A DNA stretch of 64,000 nucleotides from Candidula unifasciata (GCA_905116865.2 CAJHNH020006667.1:716512-780511), one strand, 5' to 3'. Shown: positions 35,540 to 47,589, numbered from the stretch's first letter. Program-made: numbers and translations. Notes: generated from the letters alone by a model not told the origin.

Positions 35540-35938
35540 CGGGCACCATTGACCACACCACCCATAGTAATGTTGACAATACCACCGATAGTGATGTTGA
35601 CCACACTACCAATAGTGACGTTGACCTTAAAACCTATAGTAACGATGACCACACCACCCATAGTGGTTTTGACTACACCATCCATAGTAAAGTTGACAAC
35701 ACCACCCATAGTTATGTTGACCACACCACCCATAGTTATGCTGACCACACCACCAACAGTTATGTTGACCACACCACCAACAGGTTATGTTGACCACACC
35801 ACCAACAGGTTATGTTGACCACACCACCAACAGTTATGTAAACCACACCATCCATAGTGACGTTGACCACACAACCCACAGTGACGTTGATCACACCACC
35901 CACAGTGATGTTGACATGTTGACCACACCACCATTATC
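35540..35938 (+). repeat. 24-bp minisatellite
   Basis: About 16 imperfect units containing gttgaccacaccacccatag. As 24 is a multiple of three, one plus-strand frame encodes octapeptides such as VMLTTPPI, and a minus-strand frame encodes VNITMGGV; neither has gene context. Two units carry a one-base insertion (caacagg) that breaks both frames. Confidence 0.92.
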
Positions 35939-36526
35939 CAATGCCTATTAACCTTCAAAATGTGAGTGTAGTACTGTATGTCCAACATGTGAGGGACGTG
36001 AAAACGGGTCTTCTAGTGTGCTGAAAATTAGTTTCTTGCTAAATCTTCAATCCCCCCCCCCTTGCCACCCCCACTTCCCCCCCCCCCCCCCCGCCTAGTG
36101 TTTTATGTGCTAAACCTGCAGCCTACAAATCCGTGACCCTAAAGAATACTGCTCAGCTTAAATATCCGTCAAACAGTGGGGAGGTGTGATCAGTTCGCTT
36201 GCCTTTGGAGGTAGCGGCTGCACTGGAGAGAATATCAAGAGATATTTTTCTCGTTGTTCAGAGTGTTCGGGCGCAGCCATCAACATAGTACACTATTGTA
36301 ACTGGTAGCTTTCACACGTTACAGATTCTGAATAGGTGACATAAGCATGCGGCGAGCGTTCATTTTGCTATGTTCGAGACGTAAATCGAGTGGGGTATTT
36401 GTAATAAACCGTAAACAGTATTCATAATTAGTAACATATGAGATTTTTCATCGGCAAAGTAAAGTGAACGCGACAATTGCAGCCTTTATATGCATGCTGC
36501 GCTACAGCAGTTTTACACACACGCAC

Positions 36527-36562
<36 letters not shown>

Positions 36563-37787
36563 ACACACACTAGGAAAAATAAATGAGTTCTCAATGGCAC
36601 CGAATCACGAAAAAGTCAACTGGTGAGAGTTGACAACCGGGAAATTTGATGGGCAAAGAGTAAGAAAAAGACTTGGATGGCTAAACAACAGAGTTTGAAA
36701 GGACAAGAAAGAAAGGCCTGACCTGTGGTTCTAGTACCCATGTGAGATGACAAATAATAATATTTCGACATAGGATATGATGATGAGACAGTCCACATTC
36801 TTTGGTCGCGACACAAGAAGGAAAATATTGTAATCCGGGAAAATAGAAAGTAAACAAAAAATAGAAAGGGGAAAAAACAGAAACTGTTGAGAGAAATAGG
36901 AGCTAGAAGAGAAGAAGCTAGACATTGTGGTACGCAGCCATGGAGAAATCTTTGTATCATATATGCTTAGCTCGCGAAACTAAAGTATGCGAATATTTTG
37001 TATCAGACGACACTGTTCCACCATATAAATATTAATGTATAGATCACTAGTGATCAAGGAGAGAACACAAGTGGTGTCCAAAGTCATAGAGCATGGTGTG
37101 AATTCCCGGAGAAATCCCAGAGAGTTCCCGATGGGGAGGACAAGGTCAGAGGACCAGTGATACAAGAGGAAAAAAACGAGATAAGTGGGTCTCGAGTATC
37201 CCGTGGTGAGCGAATAAGGGATACAAGAAAAGCGTGAGATTGGAAAGGAAGCCGTGAACCGAGAGACTGTAGTAAGACAGTTGAAGTTCGGACCTGGATG
37301 AGTGCGGTCGTATGTGAGAGAACACCTAATGAGAATGGAGAACTTGTGACCACGTATAATTGTTCGAGAGAAGACATGAATGTTTCCTGCCAGTTTCAAC
37401 ATGTACTAACACCAGGTACAAGGCTTTAGTATGATATGGATGTTTGATTCGAGAGATACAAACGGAGCAAAGCAGTGTGCGAGAGAGTTGGCCAGGTCAT
37501 CAGAAATCAGCCATGCATAGTGACCACGAGGACGAAAGAATGCGCTGTCCGTGAGATGTTTGATTCAGCTAATAAAGGTCTATAACTGAACATTCGTTTC
37601 TGGTGTGTCCTAGCAACTAAGTGTTCGTCAGTACAGGAATGTGGCGTGTAGAAACAAACCCCTAGCAGAGCACATTGCAATGGACGAAAGGCAATTGTTT
37701 CGGTGCTGTCGTACAGACGACAATACATTCTTCTATTCTCCGTTCTCTATTACGAACGCATAATAGTTATGATATTCTCTAGGTATT
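35939..37787. other. No confirmed gene; poly-C and (CA)n tracts
   Basis: C-runs at 36,052-36,095 and (CA)n at 36,514-36,572. The minus-strand frames of 140 and 114 codons (36.6-37.4 kb) are Ser/Leu/Phe-rich and lack a motif or splice frame. Confidence 0.4.
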
Positions 37788-38010
37788 TGTCAGTGTCTGT
37801 GGTTTAGACATTGCGAACTCAATTCACAATGCCTGGTTAGATCCCAGCTACTGGCAACTTACAGCAGACCACTTGGCGTTGTTTGTAAACAGTGCTATCC
37901 GACCGTTCAGTGGGTAAACTACTGAACCAAAAACTGGCATAGAAAAAATCTGGAAAATGTTGCGTTTGGTTTTGCAACGACATGTAAAGGATATACAACT
38001 AACTTTTCTC
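37788..38010 (+). mobile_element. SINE family S2, copy 3
   Basis: Diverged copy: gtctgtggtttagacattgc at the head, ggttagatcccagctactgg at box B, and ggttttgcaacgacatgtaa near the end. Confidence 0.7.
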
Positions 38011-38539
38011 TCAGTGTTTTCCAATCAAGGCTAACAATCTTTACATCAGCTCTTGATAAGACTTTTTGTATTTCTATGCCAACTGTTCATATAAGTGATT
38101 CTGTCATCGCGTTACGTTGAAACAATTGTGTTTAATAGTGAGAAAATCAACTTTGACACATTAGTTTTTCTCTCTTTTGCTCAGTTTTTCCCCCGAATGG
38201 TAGCCATGGTGATAATGTGTTTAGAAGCCCGTCTGTAGATTCAACGGTCATCTGTTCAAATTCGAACGTAGCAGAACTTTTTTTTTTCCTTCCAGAAATG
38301 ACCTTAGCTTCCAGCTCAACCCAGCCTTAAATGGGTACCAAGTAACGTAAAGGGGAGTAAAGGTGGCCGTGTGACCGCAACACCCCCCCCCCCCCCCCCC
38401 AAGTACCGATTGGTCTATACAGTATAGGATAGGTCTAGCATTGTCCAATTCACCAGAAGACGTGGAAAAGGGTCCTATACTTAACTACCCCCCCCCCCCC
38501 CCAAATGCAATGTGAACTAAACGATGCTGCCCAAAATCA

Positions 38540-39690
38540 CACCCGTCAGGAAACAATTTCATGGTTAGCCACAGTACGCAGTACATATACACGTGAACAC
38601 CTTTATGGTTAACCACAGTACGCAGTACATATACACGTGAACAACGTAATGGTTAACCACAGTACGCGGTACTTATACATGTAAACATCTTTATGGTTAG
38701 CCACAGTACGCAGTATAGTGTCTAAGTGAACACCTTTATGGTTAGCCACAGTACACGGTACTTATACATGTTAACACCTTTATGGTTAGCCACAGTGCGC
38801 AATACAAATACACGTGTACATCTTCTTGGTTAGCCACAGTACAAGGTATATACACACGCGAACACTTTCATGGTTAACCACAGTACGCAGTACAAATACA
38901 CGTGAACATCTTCTTGGTTAACCACAGTACGCGGTGCTTATACACGTGAATATCTTTATGGTTAGCCACAGTACGCGGTACTTATACATGTTAACACCTT
39001 TATGGTTAGCCACAGTACGCAGTACATATACACGTGAACAGCATAATGGTTAACTACAGTACGCAGTACTTATACACATTAACACCTTTATGGTGAGCCG
39101 CAGTACGCAATACAAATACACGTGTACTTCTTCTTGGTTAGCCACAGTACAAGGTATATACACACGTGAACACTTTCATGGTTAACCACAGTACGCAGTA
39201 CAAATACACGTGAACATTTTCTTGGTTAACCACAGTACGCAGTACAAATACACGTGAACATCTTCTTGGTTAACCACAGTACGCAGTGCTTATACACGTG
39301 AACATTTTTATGGTTAGCCACAGTACGCGGTACTTATACATGTTAACACCTTTATGGTTAGCCTCATTACGCTGTACATATACACGTGAACAGCTTAATG
39401 GTTAACTACAGTACGCAGTACTTATACACATTAACACCTTTATGGTGAGCCGCAGTACGCAATACAAATACACATGAACACTTTTATGGTTAACCACAGT
39501 ACGCAGTACAAATACACGTGAACATCTTCATGGTTAACCACAGTACGCGGTGCTTATACACGTGAACATTTTTATGGTTAGCCACAGTACGCGGTACTTA
39601 TACATGTTAACACCTTTATGGTTAGCCACATTACGCTGTACATATACACGTGAATACCTTCGTGGTTAACCACAGACCGCGCTTTGCGAC
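38540..39690 (+). repeat. 44-bp satellite with CACGTG palindromes
   Basis: About 26 monomers of 44 bases containing ggtta(a/g)ccacagtacgcagt and tatacacgtgaaca. A higher-order period is visible: a variant block (gc-taatggttaactacagta) recurs at about 39,044 and 39,396, exactly 352 bases = 8 monomers. Roughly 15 monomers keep the palindrome CACGTG; others have catgtt or cacatt. No coding frame. Confidence 0.95.
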
Positions 39691-39876
39691 ATAGGCTTCA
39701 GATGAAACAACTCTAGACCAGGGGCGCCGTAACCAAGAGGGGCGGAGGGGGAAGGCCACTTAAGCTATCTAAAAACGTGTAGGAGGCCTAGGCTAAACGG
39801 ACCAAAATACTAACATTGTATTGAAGTTCTTTTTTTTTTAATCACACACACACACATATATATACACACATATAAA

Positions 39877-40100
39877 GGTTAGTTGCCTATCCTTTACAGG
39901 ACGTTGCAGAACCAACCCCTGGCTGTTGTGTGGTTTTTTAGGCAAATTAACGTACAGTAGTTTGCCATTGCTCCTGGACGGTCGGCTTCTTTGATACCAC
40001 TATCGAAACCAACGCAAGGTGCATGGCCCGCAGCTGGGATCGAACCCGGCATCCAAGCATTACGAAGCATTCGCATCGACTTAGCCACAGAGCCTACATA
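39877..40100 (-). mobile_element. SINE family S2, copy 4
   Basis: Minus copy: end ggacgttgcagaaccaaccc at the left, box B cgggttcgatcccagctgcg (minus strand) and head ctctgtggctaagtcgatg at the right. It lies just right of a short (CA)n(TA)n. Confidence 0.8.
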
Positions 40101-40485
40101 CACACATATACAAACACAAAAACTCTGTTAAATAGTTTTGTTTAGTATTTTCCAACTAACCGTAGAAAGTACGCGATCCTTTGATAAAGATTGAGAAAAA
40201 TCACTCATGCATGGTGGCTTGCTGGGAACAAAAGAAATGACAATTGACCTAGGCAGAAATACCCGAAGTCTTCTAGTGCGGAAAAACGACCATAACTATC
40301 TTCTTTCTTACTTTTTTTAGGTGTAAGTTGGGGGGGGGGGGTGGTATTTGAGTCTGTGGAGTAAGGGCCGCATGGATTGTGAAGTAGTCACGGACTGTGC
40401 GTGTTGGGGTTTCATTTTTGCACTATACGGGCGCTGAAGCGGGAAATGGGGGAGGGGGGTGGATAAGAATAACCTTAACCAGGAC

Positions 40486-40897
40486 CAGGGCTGCCAATCA
40501 TGGGCTTTTACCCCCAGATCTGGGTTATTATTTGACGCACTGGGTTTAAATTTTCAAGTCTGGGGTTTTTCAAAAATGCATATAAAAGTGGGTAAATGTT
40601 CGGTTTCATAAAAAACCTGACAAAGAAACACGAAAGAAACAAGCGTTTCCATACGCAACAAATAAGCGACGCCAAGATAAAGTCGCTGCTCATCCATCCT
40701 AGAAGCTGATTGAAATTGGCAAAAATGTTTTTTTTTTTTTACGACTTCCAGATCCAGATCTGTTTCATAACTATAAAATTCGTACTTTCCAACAATCTGG
40801 GTTTTATAATTTTTTTTTTTGTTTTTTTGCCCATGTATTGCGTGGGTTTTTGTTCAGCTTAGCTAGGTTTAAAAAAAAAAAATCATTGGCAGCCTTG
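40486..40897. mobile_element. hAT-type MITE (412 bp)
   Basis: Terminal inverted repeats CAGGGCTGCCAAT and CAAGGCTGCCAAT (12 of 13). A perfect 8-bp target duplication, accaggac, lies at 40,478-40,485 and 40,898-40,905. The interior is AT-rich and non-coding, with T- and A-runs. Eight-base duplications plus CA(G/A)GG ends fit the hAT superfamily; it would need a transposase supplied elsewhere. Confidence 0.85.
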
Positions 40898-41138
40898 ACC
40901 AGGACTCGTTCCTGTCGAATGAGAGCGTGTGGGTTGGCTCTGGGGTTGACACAGCCTAACCCAGCTAAAAGCAAATGTAATGGGAAGTAAATGTGGCCAG
41001 AGTAATGTTGATTACATCCATGTGTCCTCTACTTTATTAATAGTGAATTAGTGCATTTAACGCTACAACACATTAAAAATGTACCCACAAATAATGGAGG
41101 AGTCTTCCTTTATTCTTTTTGTATACTTCCTCTGCTGA

Positions 41139-41434
41139 AGGTAAAGTCGGGAGATGTGAACCAGCGTCATTGCCCAGGGTTATAAACCATAAGTGCTCTG
41201 CCACCAGTACGGACAGCTGATAAGAAAGTACCCACCTGTGTCGCCGTCCGCACGTAACTCCGTAGCTACAGCAACATTCCTCCATTCACTGCAGAGTGTT
41301 AACTCTGATACCCATTTCCTAAAGGCTGAGTGAACCCCGGGAACCGCCCGGTTTCGAACACCGACCATGGCTGCAGCGAGTCGCAGCTGACTTTGAAAGC
41401 GAGCCTCCTATCGACTGCGCTAACGCGGCTCTGC
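41139..41434 (-). mobile_element. SINE family S1, copy 3
   Basis: Full-length copy from ggtaaagtcgggagatgtga to gactgcgctaacgcgg. The tRNA-like head on the minus strand is intact: gttagcgcagtcgatagga, then ggtgttcgaaacc about 60 bases later. Confidence 0.82.
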
Positions 41435-41607
41435 ACTTCCTTCCTCTGTTATCCTTTGGGTGGCGAGGAATATATAAGTTCTGCGTTTGCTCCTCTGGTC
41501 ATCTGGACCATAAACACATCGTGCTGTTGTAGAGTTTCTCTGATGTTCCATTTTATTCTTGGTCTACTTCGTGCTCTATACACTTTTTATCTTTAAGTGT
41601 ATGTCTT

Positions 41608-41852
41608 GTGGTGTCGTCGTTTGTGACAGCTGTTGCGGACGCATTTCGTAATCTGAGGGTGCCGGGTTTGATCCTAGCTGCAGGCGATTTGGCAGCAAAA
41701 CGTCTTACGTTGGTTTCGACAGCGGTACTAAGAGCTGACTGTTCAGGGCAATGGCAAACTACTGAACGTAAAATTTGCTTTTAAAAAACCACAACAAAAA
41801 ACAAATTCCTGGGGTTGGTTCTGCAACGTTCTGGTACGCAACGAACGTTAAC
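41608..41852 (+). mobile_element. SINE family S2, copy 5
   Basis: Diverged copy: ctgttgcggacgcatttcgt, box B gggtttgatcctagctg, gttggtttcgacagcggtac and ggttggttctgcaacgttct. Confidence 0.7.
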
Positions 41853-42191
41853 TTGTATGGTATTCCGTCACAAGATATTCTCTTTAAGCGGGCAAATCAA
41901 TTGATTAGCGCTCTTTGTTTGGAGGGCAGTAACTGTTGTATTTTGCAACATAAAGTATTTTCGTGTAACTAGCTTCCCCTCTGTTACTACTGCAATCTGA
42001 GACATTCCGACAAGCTGTTTGGCTTTCTTCCTTGTGTGATCTCGCCGTGCGGGCACACCTTGGCTATATTAGAAAACTGTTGAACCAAAGCACAAGCAGT
42101 TGTGAGAAACCGTGGTAAATAAACTACAATGGCGGTATATACCATAGGGGAAATAAGGTTAATCGCCAAGTTCAAAGTTAAGAGCTTACAG

Positions 42192-42397
42192 CAGTGATTC
42201 CCAGACTGAGCGCCGCGGCGCCCCGGGGAGCTGCGACATCTTCACAGGGGCGCCTCGAAATATTGTAAAAGTTTCATAATTAATTTAACCAAGACAATAA
42301 TAGCCATACTTTTATTTAGGTAAGGGCGCCGTGAATTTTTTTTTTTTTTTCAAATATAAAAAAGGCACCACGACCAAACAAAGTTTGGGAAACACTG
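42192..42397 (+). mobile_element. hAT-type MITE (206 bp), family H2
   Basis: Ends cagtgattcccagactg ... tttgggaaacactg, with near-perfect 8-bp duplications gcttacag (42,184-42,191) and gcttaccg (42,398-42,405). A GC-rich block (gcgccgcggcgccccgggga) lies near one end. The same family occurs reversed at 53,987-54,174. Confidence 0.82.
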
Positions 42398-42486
42398 GCT
42401 TACCGTAAGGATACTTAGGACCACAAGTCCGACAGGATACGGCTAAATTACCGCAGGGAAAGAATCAACGCCGCGCTTTCTAGCTC

Positions 42487-42741
42487 GGGGCTACTAATGC
42501 TGGGTCCCCCCCCCCCCCCGAGATCTGGGTTTTTATTTGACGCCTGGAGGGAAATCGGGGGGGGGGGGGTGAATATATATATCCTTAAATAAAAGTGGTT
42601 GATGTTTTGTTTCGTATATATAAAGTTTGTACATTTTAACAATTTGGGTTTGTTACTGTGTGTGTATTGCTTGGGGTTTTTTTTTTTTTTTACAGCTAAG
42701 CTGGGTATTTCAACAACAACAAAAACCTACTGGCAGCCCTT
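42487..42741. mobile_element. Degenerate hAT MITE related to 40.5 kb copy
   Basis: Shares agatctgggtt-ttatttgacgc, aaaagtgg, acaatttgggttt and the ctggcagccct end with the 40,486-40,897 element. The left end is eroded, and the flanking octamers (tctagctc / tatagccc) match at only 6 of 8. It contains poly-C and poly-G runs. Confidence 0.6.
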
Positions 42742-43254
42742 ATAGCCCGCCTTGAGGATAGAACGTTAGAGGTACAGGGTTAGCTGATTTATTTCTGTTT
42801 GTCAATGACAGAGTTGTTGTAAGATTATAATTTCAGGTGCAGTAAAACGGAACAATATGGTTTTGTTTACGATCAGTGTTGAGAAGACTAGTTTGAATTT
42901 ATCTGCACTGTTTCGTGTAATAAGTTGTTTTGTGTGTGCCTGGCACGCATATTTAATGCCTTTACTTTTGTGTGAACTGTAAAATTATTACAGCTTTTTT
43001 GTTTTGACAGTCCCAATATTCTAAGGTTATTTACCTTCTTGATTATTCACATCCAATGGAAAGCGTGAGTAGGCCATAAAAAGATACAATATTAAAAATT
43101 TATTAAATATATGAGATATGAAATTGACAAATTCTAAAATATATAAGATGTCTTATAAACAAATAATTAAATGTATACAGTTTAAACAAAGACACAGATA
43201 ACTTATTATGTTATCTCTGCTTGGTCGCAACATTAGAAATATAAATTTATCGAG
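42742..43254. other. No feature recognised
   Basis: AT-rich unique-looking sequence. Confidence 0.45.
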
Positions 43255-43390
43255 TTGTGTTGAGTTGATTTAAGAACTGATATCACAGCACCTGGTGCAT
43301 TCCCATAAGCGCTCCGTCCCCATCTTCAACAGCCTGTGGAGAGTGCAAATACTAATGGTGCCAGTAACATTGTGATTTAAATAAATTATA
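43255..43390 (-). pseudogene. 3'-terminal scrap of the RNase H LINE family
   Basis: Its segment (gagttgatttaagaactgat, atcacagcacctggtgcatt, taatggtgccagtaac) is the diverged counterpart of 43,838-43,960, the terminal piece of the RNase H LINE on the minus strand. Confidence 0.5.
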
Positions 43391-43599
43391 AATAATTATA
43401 AATTATATTATAAATTTATTGAAACTTAATGAAAGGAAAATTATGAACAAAGGGGAATTGATTAGCAAATAATGAGTTCAGCTTCTTGTTATGCGAGTAT
43501 TGATAAGTTTAAACATTTCTGTGTTTATTGTGGCTTATTTAGTTCTTTGTAAGGCGTTGTCCTTCTGTGGCTATACTTAAAGTAACTGGACATTAACTG

Positions 43600-43830
43600 G
43601 GTCAGTCGAATGCCAATGGCTGTATAGACGGATTATGAGAATATCCTGGACGGGCAAGAAGAGTAATGAGGATGCTTTGAAAGAAACTGACTCACAAAAA
43701 GAGCTGATTGTCCTCATCAGAAAGAGACAATCTACCTTCTTTTGGCCGTGTGATGAGGAGAAAACTGGAGTACATGTTGATAGTAGGAATGTTGGAGGGG
43801 AGGAGAGGCAGGTGAAGATCAAGAGAGTTG
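43600..43830 (+). pseudogene. RTE-like reverse-transcriptase C-terminal fragment
   Basis: Reads YRRIMRISWTGKKSNEDALK then KRQSTFF, with a frame change into VMRRKLEY. The block R-R-I/M-L-R-I-x-W-T-x-K-x-S-N is shared with the copies at 47.6-48.5 and 56.8-57.6 kb. The fragment is cut by the opposite-strand RNase H LINE at about 43,835. Confidence 0.68.
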
Positions 43831-43837
43831 AGTTGAG

Positions 43838-44335
43838 CTGAGTCAAGAATTGACATCACAGCATTCGGGGCATTCCCATGCATCATCCGTCCTCATCTTC
43901 AGCAGCCAGCTCAGAGTTCCAGTACTGATGGTACCGGTCACAATCTGGTTAAAAGTCCGCCTTGCCTCTTCTCTGAGTGTAGTCAGCCGGACAGACTTTC
44001 TGATTACACACAGGTGCCTCATTCTCTCCAGGCCATAATAATCTTCTTTCTTTACTGAATCCGCTGGTTTTTTCCCAAAGGGCCTTGACCACATCGGCCT
44101 TATCATTTATCAGTTATTTACCTAGTGATGCAGATCCAGCCAATCTGTCTGCCTGTTCATTACCCACCACGCCGGCATGGTCTGGAGAAAAGATCCAAAG
44201 TATGCTCACTACCCGTGACTTTTCCAGTGAAGCTTGCCACTCTGCTCGAAGCATCCCTGTCTTTACCTGTTTCAGCATGCTTTCAGCTGGACAGTCTGTC
44301 ATCATGGCATGATTGATCATCTGTGTCAAAGATGA
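43838..44335 (-). pseudogene. LINE RNase H domain remnant
   Basis: Best copy of the RNase H family. One minus frame (44,114-44,329) contains WIFSPDHAGVVGNEQADRLA, with the His and Asp of the C-terminal RNase H catalytic motif. Another minus frame (43,843-44,106) carries the following region, with KSVRLTTLREEARRTFNQIV, and ends WECPECCDVNS (CxxCC). A frameshift near 44,110 separates them. The N-terminal catalytic Asp/Glu positions and the reverse transcriptase are absent. Confidence 0.72.
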
Positions 44336-45134
44336 CTGAAATTACACGAGACAGAATGTTGTGGATAGACATGACTACCAATGACACACGGCATAGACTT
44401 TAAGAAAAAGAAATCTACCAACTGTCACTGACAGATTTACAGTTCCATTATGTTTTCTTGGCATCTTCGGTATTTCTACACGCTTGCCAGTCGCCAGGAT
44501 GGTCTTTCTGAGCGGAAGTTTCTACCTGGTCATCCGGTCCCAGGGTGACCAAGTCTAAAAAGGAATGAGCTAGGAAGTAGTCAGTTGGTGTCATCTTGAT
44601 CCTATCACTTGTCGAGTACCGATCGGTCTATATTAAAAAATGGTCCAGCCTCATCGCGCTCGGAAACCAAGTCAGAAGGGCCTAGGTTCTTGACTTAAAC
44701 TGGATACGAGGTAAAGTCGTCAGAAGTAAAAAAGGCCGGCCTGATGTTAACCACATCACTCTGTTTAGAAAGAATATGAGTTTAGGTTTATTTAACTTTC
44801 TCATTTCTCATGCTTTATTGCAGAGCCTGGACAACGTATAATTTACACGGCAGTCCATACAAATTTGCCTGTCTGGAAAAAATGAAGGCGTCTTCATACA
44901 CAGAGAAGAAATCATGTCAGTGTACATTAGTGAAATATGGAGTTTTTATTTTACTGTGTACATCCACGTACGCAAAGTAAGTCATACATATTTATTCCGT
45001 TGATATTTTTTTTCTGTGTGTGTGGTGTGTGTGTGGTTTGGTGTGTGTGGGGGGTGTGGTGTGTGGTATGTGGTGTGTGTGTGTGTTACTGAACTATACA
45101 TCTGCGTTAGCAAATTATGTTATGTATGTGTATC
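44336..45134. other. No gene recognised
   Basis: Includes a GT-rich tract at 45,014-45,085. No motif or repeat partner was found. Confidence 0.45.
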
Positions 45135-45690
45135 TCGCTATCATTCTATTATTATTGGCTGTAACAAGGGCATTAGCATGGCTTGGTACTCAAGAGTTCA
45201 CACACGTATGCATTCTTAGTGACTCGATGAATACGATTTTAAAAATCCAAGTTGGAGTTATCAGGCAAGATTGGATTGCAAAACTAAGCACTTCATGAAT
45301 ATCTGCCCTTACCTATATCTTTGTGCCAGGTATGCGGGTGTTCACGGGAAAAAGCATGCAGACTATCTTGCAAACACTGCGGTTGCTATGGCTGGTCCAG
45401 TACTGGACAGAAGTGATGTTTTCAATGCCATGCGCTGCACTTATCGTATCGAGGAGCACGCCAAATGACATGACTCCGTATCCCTGTCTAGACTGATGGA
45501 CATGGGGGTGCAGCCTGGAGCTGCAAGAAATGAATATTTCTCTAAGGGAACAAGACGTTTCATTTACCAACACAGAACAGGCGTCATCATTCGTTTTACA
45601 CTTGTGGATGAGGAGGAGATCTGAGCACCTATGGGTCTGTCAGGAGTGCTGTGATGATAATCCTTTCTAATCACTAATCTATTATTACTT
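45135..45690 (+). pseudogene. LINE RNase H domain remnant
   Basis: A first frame has HVCILSDSMNTILKIQ, matching the conserved central D-S motif of retroelement RNase H. A second frame has ARYAGVHGKKHADYLANTAV, matching the final H-x-G-x-x-G-x-x-x-A-D motif. Stops separate them. The terminal ggatgaggaggagatctgag segment parallels the other copies. More diverged from the 43.84 kb copy than the 31.1 kb copy is. Confidence 0.65.
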
Positions 45691-46235
45691 ATACATCAGT
45701 TGTTATATCTGATATTTTCTTAGTTAACTATTCCATTCTATGTTTGTGATTTTTTTTTTTTTTTTTTTTAAGATTGTGTTCAATCATTCGCCTCTGTCTG
45801 TTAGACCGCCTTTCTATTTGTATTTTTCCTCTTCTTCAAACCTATTCCCACACTGAACTTTATTTTACTTGGTAATCGTTAAGTTTACCTTTAAATAAAC
45901 TATTTTATATGGTTTAATGGTTTGTTGGAATTTGCTCCTGAAGTGTTAATTCCAAGGACAGCACTTCTGGGTGGAAATAATGACCACTGACATATCTCTA
46001 TACTGCTATCTGTTTTACAAACGAGGCGGATATCCGAAGGTTTCATCAACCCTGCAACTTTAAAAGTGAAATTCTGAGTGGGAGACCAACAACTACCATG
46101 CTCATAATTGGTATTAAACGGTTACATAACGAAGATACATGCACATTTAACCAGACCTTGTAACAAACCGTAGATGGTTATATAGTGATGATTCTGGCTT
46201 ATTTGTACAGATCATCATCATCATCATCTTCTTCA
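45691..46235. other. No gene; (ATC)n tract at right end
   Basis: T-run at 45,751-45,769 and (ATC)n(TTC)n at 46,209-46,234. Confidence 0.5.
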
Positions 46236-46570
46236 GGGGGCAGCATGGTCTCGAAGCATGATGTCCGCCTCGAGTACTAGAGGTTCCGGGTTCAATCCCT
46301 GATAAGGGCTTGGATTTTTTCCCGTGGATTGGGACTTCTAGTAATTCCTCCTCGTCTCTGGGTAGTGAGATCCGACGCCCGTGTGTACTGATGCACATGT
46401 GGGAAAAATCACTTAGCAGTTGGAAATCCAAAAGAGTAGCCTAACGGCGCTGCCCGGGCAAAATTTAGAGTTAAAAATCTACCCAAAGTATTTCAGGATC
46501 CTCGACGGTGCTACAGAACCTGTGCATTGTGCTGAGCTTCTTAGGACTTATACTTTAGTTAGAAAGAGAA
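46236..46570 (+). mobile_element. SINE family S5, fullest copy
   Basis: A tRNA-like head ggggcagcatggtctcgaag is followed by a perfect box-B-like gttccgggttcaatccc. The body then runs through gattgggacttctagtaatt, ctctgggtagtgagatccga, ggagtagcctaacggcgctg-type and tatttcaggatcctcgacgg. The copies at 8.5 and 33.3 kb are truncated relatives on the other strand. Confidence 0.75.
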
Positions 46571-47188
46571 CCGAGCACTTATAGGTTACACCCGTGTGCC
46601 TTCATGTTGATCAGTTTTTTTTTTCAAAACCTCAAAACCTCATCTTCTTCTTCAGAATATCAAGCCCTTGAGGTTCAGTATTGCAGATATCACCCAACTA
46701 CATACAATTCTGTGATTAGTCCTCTTTTTCCAGTCAGTGACTCCCAAATATGTGTAGGTCTCCTTCACTGTCGTAGTGGTCGGTAGCTTCCTTTACTTCG
46801 AGGAACTGTATCTTCTATTTGTATTCTGTTTAAATCACTTATCTTACACACACAAAAGTGCTAATCGTATTTGAAAAGCAAATTAAATTTCAATGTAATG
46901 AACTAAAAGCACTTTTATTTTTGCTGTCTGTAGGAAGATATGGTTTTGTGAGAATACATTTAGTGTGTTTTAAAATGTTTTAATATCTAGTTACATTTGC
47001 CTTGACATTTTCTTTAGATATCATACGGACATATTTTCGTATAGTTAACGTTGCGGACTTGTGCTGTTTATTACATTGCAGACTTCGTGTACAATCTGAG
47101 GAAAGCACAACGCAAACCACGATCCAGCGGAGTTTGTCAAGGATTAGGTCGCATACAGCCTCTGCAACCAAGGTTGGCTCCAGTACCT
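46571..47188. other. No gene recognised
   Basis: AT-rich. Small frames have no motif. Confidence 0.45.
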
Positions 47189-47460
47189 CTTCTTCTTCTT
47201 CTTCTTCTTCTTCATTCTTTTGTCGTCTTACTGATACCAGGTTGTAGAACAGTGTCGTAGTTTTCTCTGTATTTGACTTGCGCTTCTCCGTTGGCTTGGA
47301 TGATGGATTATTTGTTCATCGTTTTTGCAGGTTTCTGCTAAATTATTTATACATCTCTTTCTTGGTCTTCTTCTCGCCTTTCTGCGAAAAGTTCTGCTCT
47401 AAACTAGTATTATTATGTCTCCCGTTTGAGAGCCCAGCGTTCCAAGCCGCTCCTCAAATT
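47189..47460 (-). repeat. (CTT)n plus interspersed repeat F9, copy 2
   Basis: (CTT)n at 47,189-47,214, then the F9 body (tcttttgtcgtcttactgat, aacagtgtcgtag, ttgacttgcgcttctcc) as at 20.17 kb. Confidence 0.6.
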
Positions 47461-47589
47461 ACTTACAAAGAGGGCAAATTAAATAGTTTGTCTATATAGA
47501 GAGAATGCCTTGTAATGCCATACCATACAGGGCATATACCAAAGGAGGAGATGGATGAAATGCACGAAGTAGACCAAGAATAATATGGA

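Noticed and set aside
36175..36290. Possible tRNA-like SINE head
   Set aside because: Box A does not fit the consensus, no box B follows, and there is no second copy.
36616..37402. 140- and 114-residue minus-strand frames, possible membrane proteins
   Set aside because: Hydrophobic but without recognisable family, start context, splice sites or codon evidence. Left as unsupported.
38540..39690. CRISPR-like array
   Set aside because: Monomers are contiguous 44-bp units without unique spacers, in eukaryotic DNA; it is a satellite.
44500..44760. Possible repeat shared with 38.4 kb (accgat-ggtctat)
   Set aside because: Shared segment too short and diverged to call a family.
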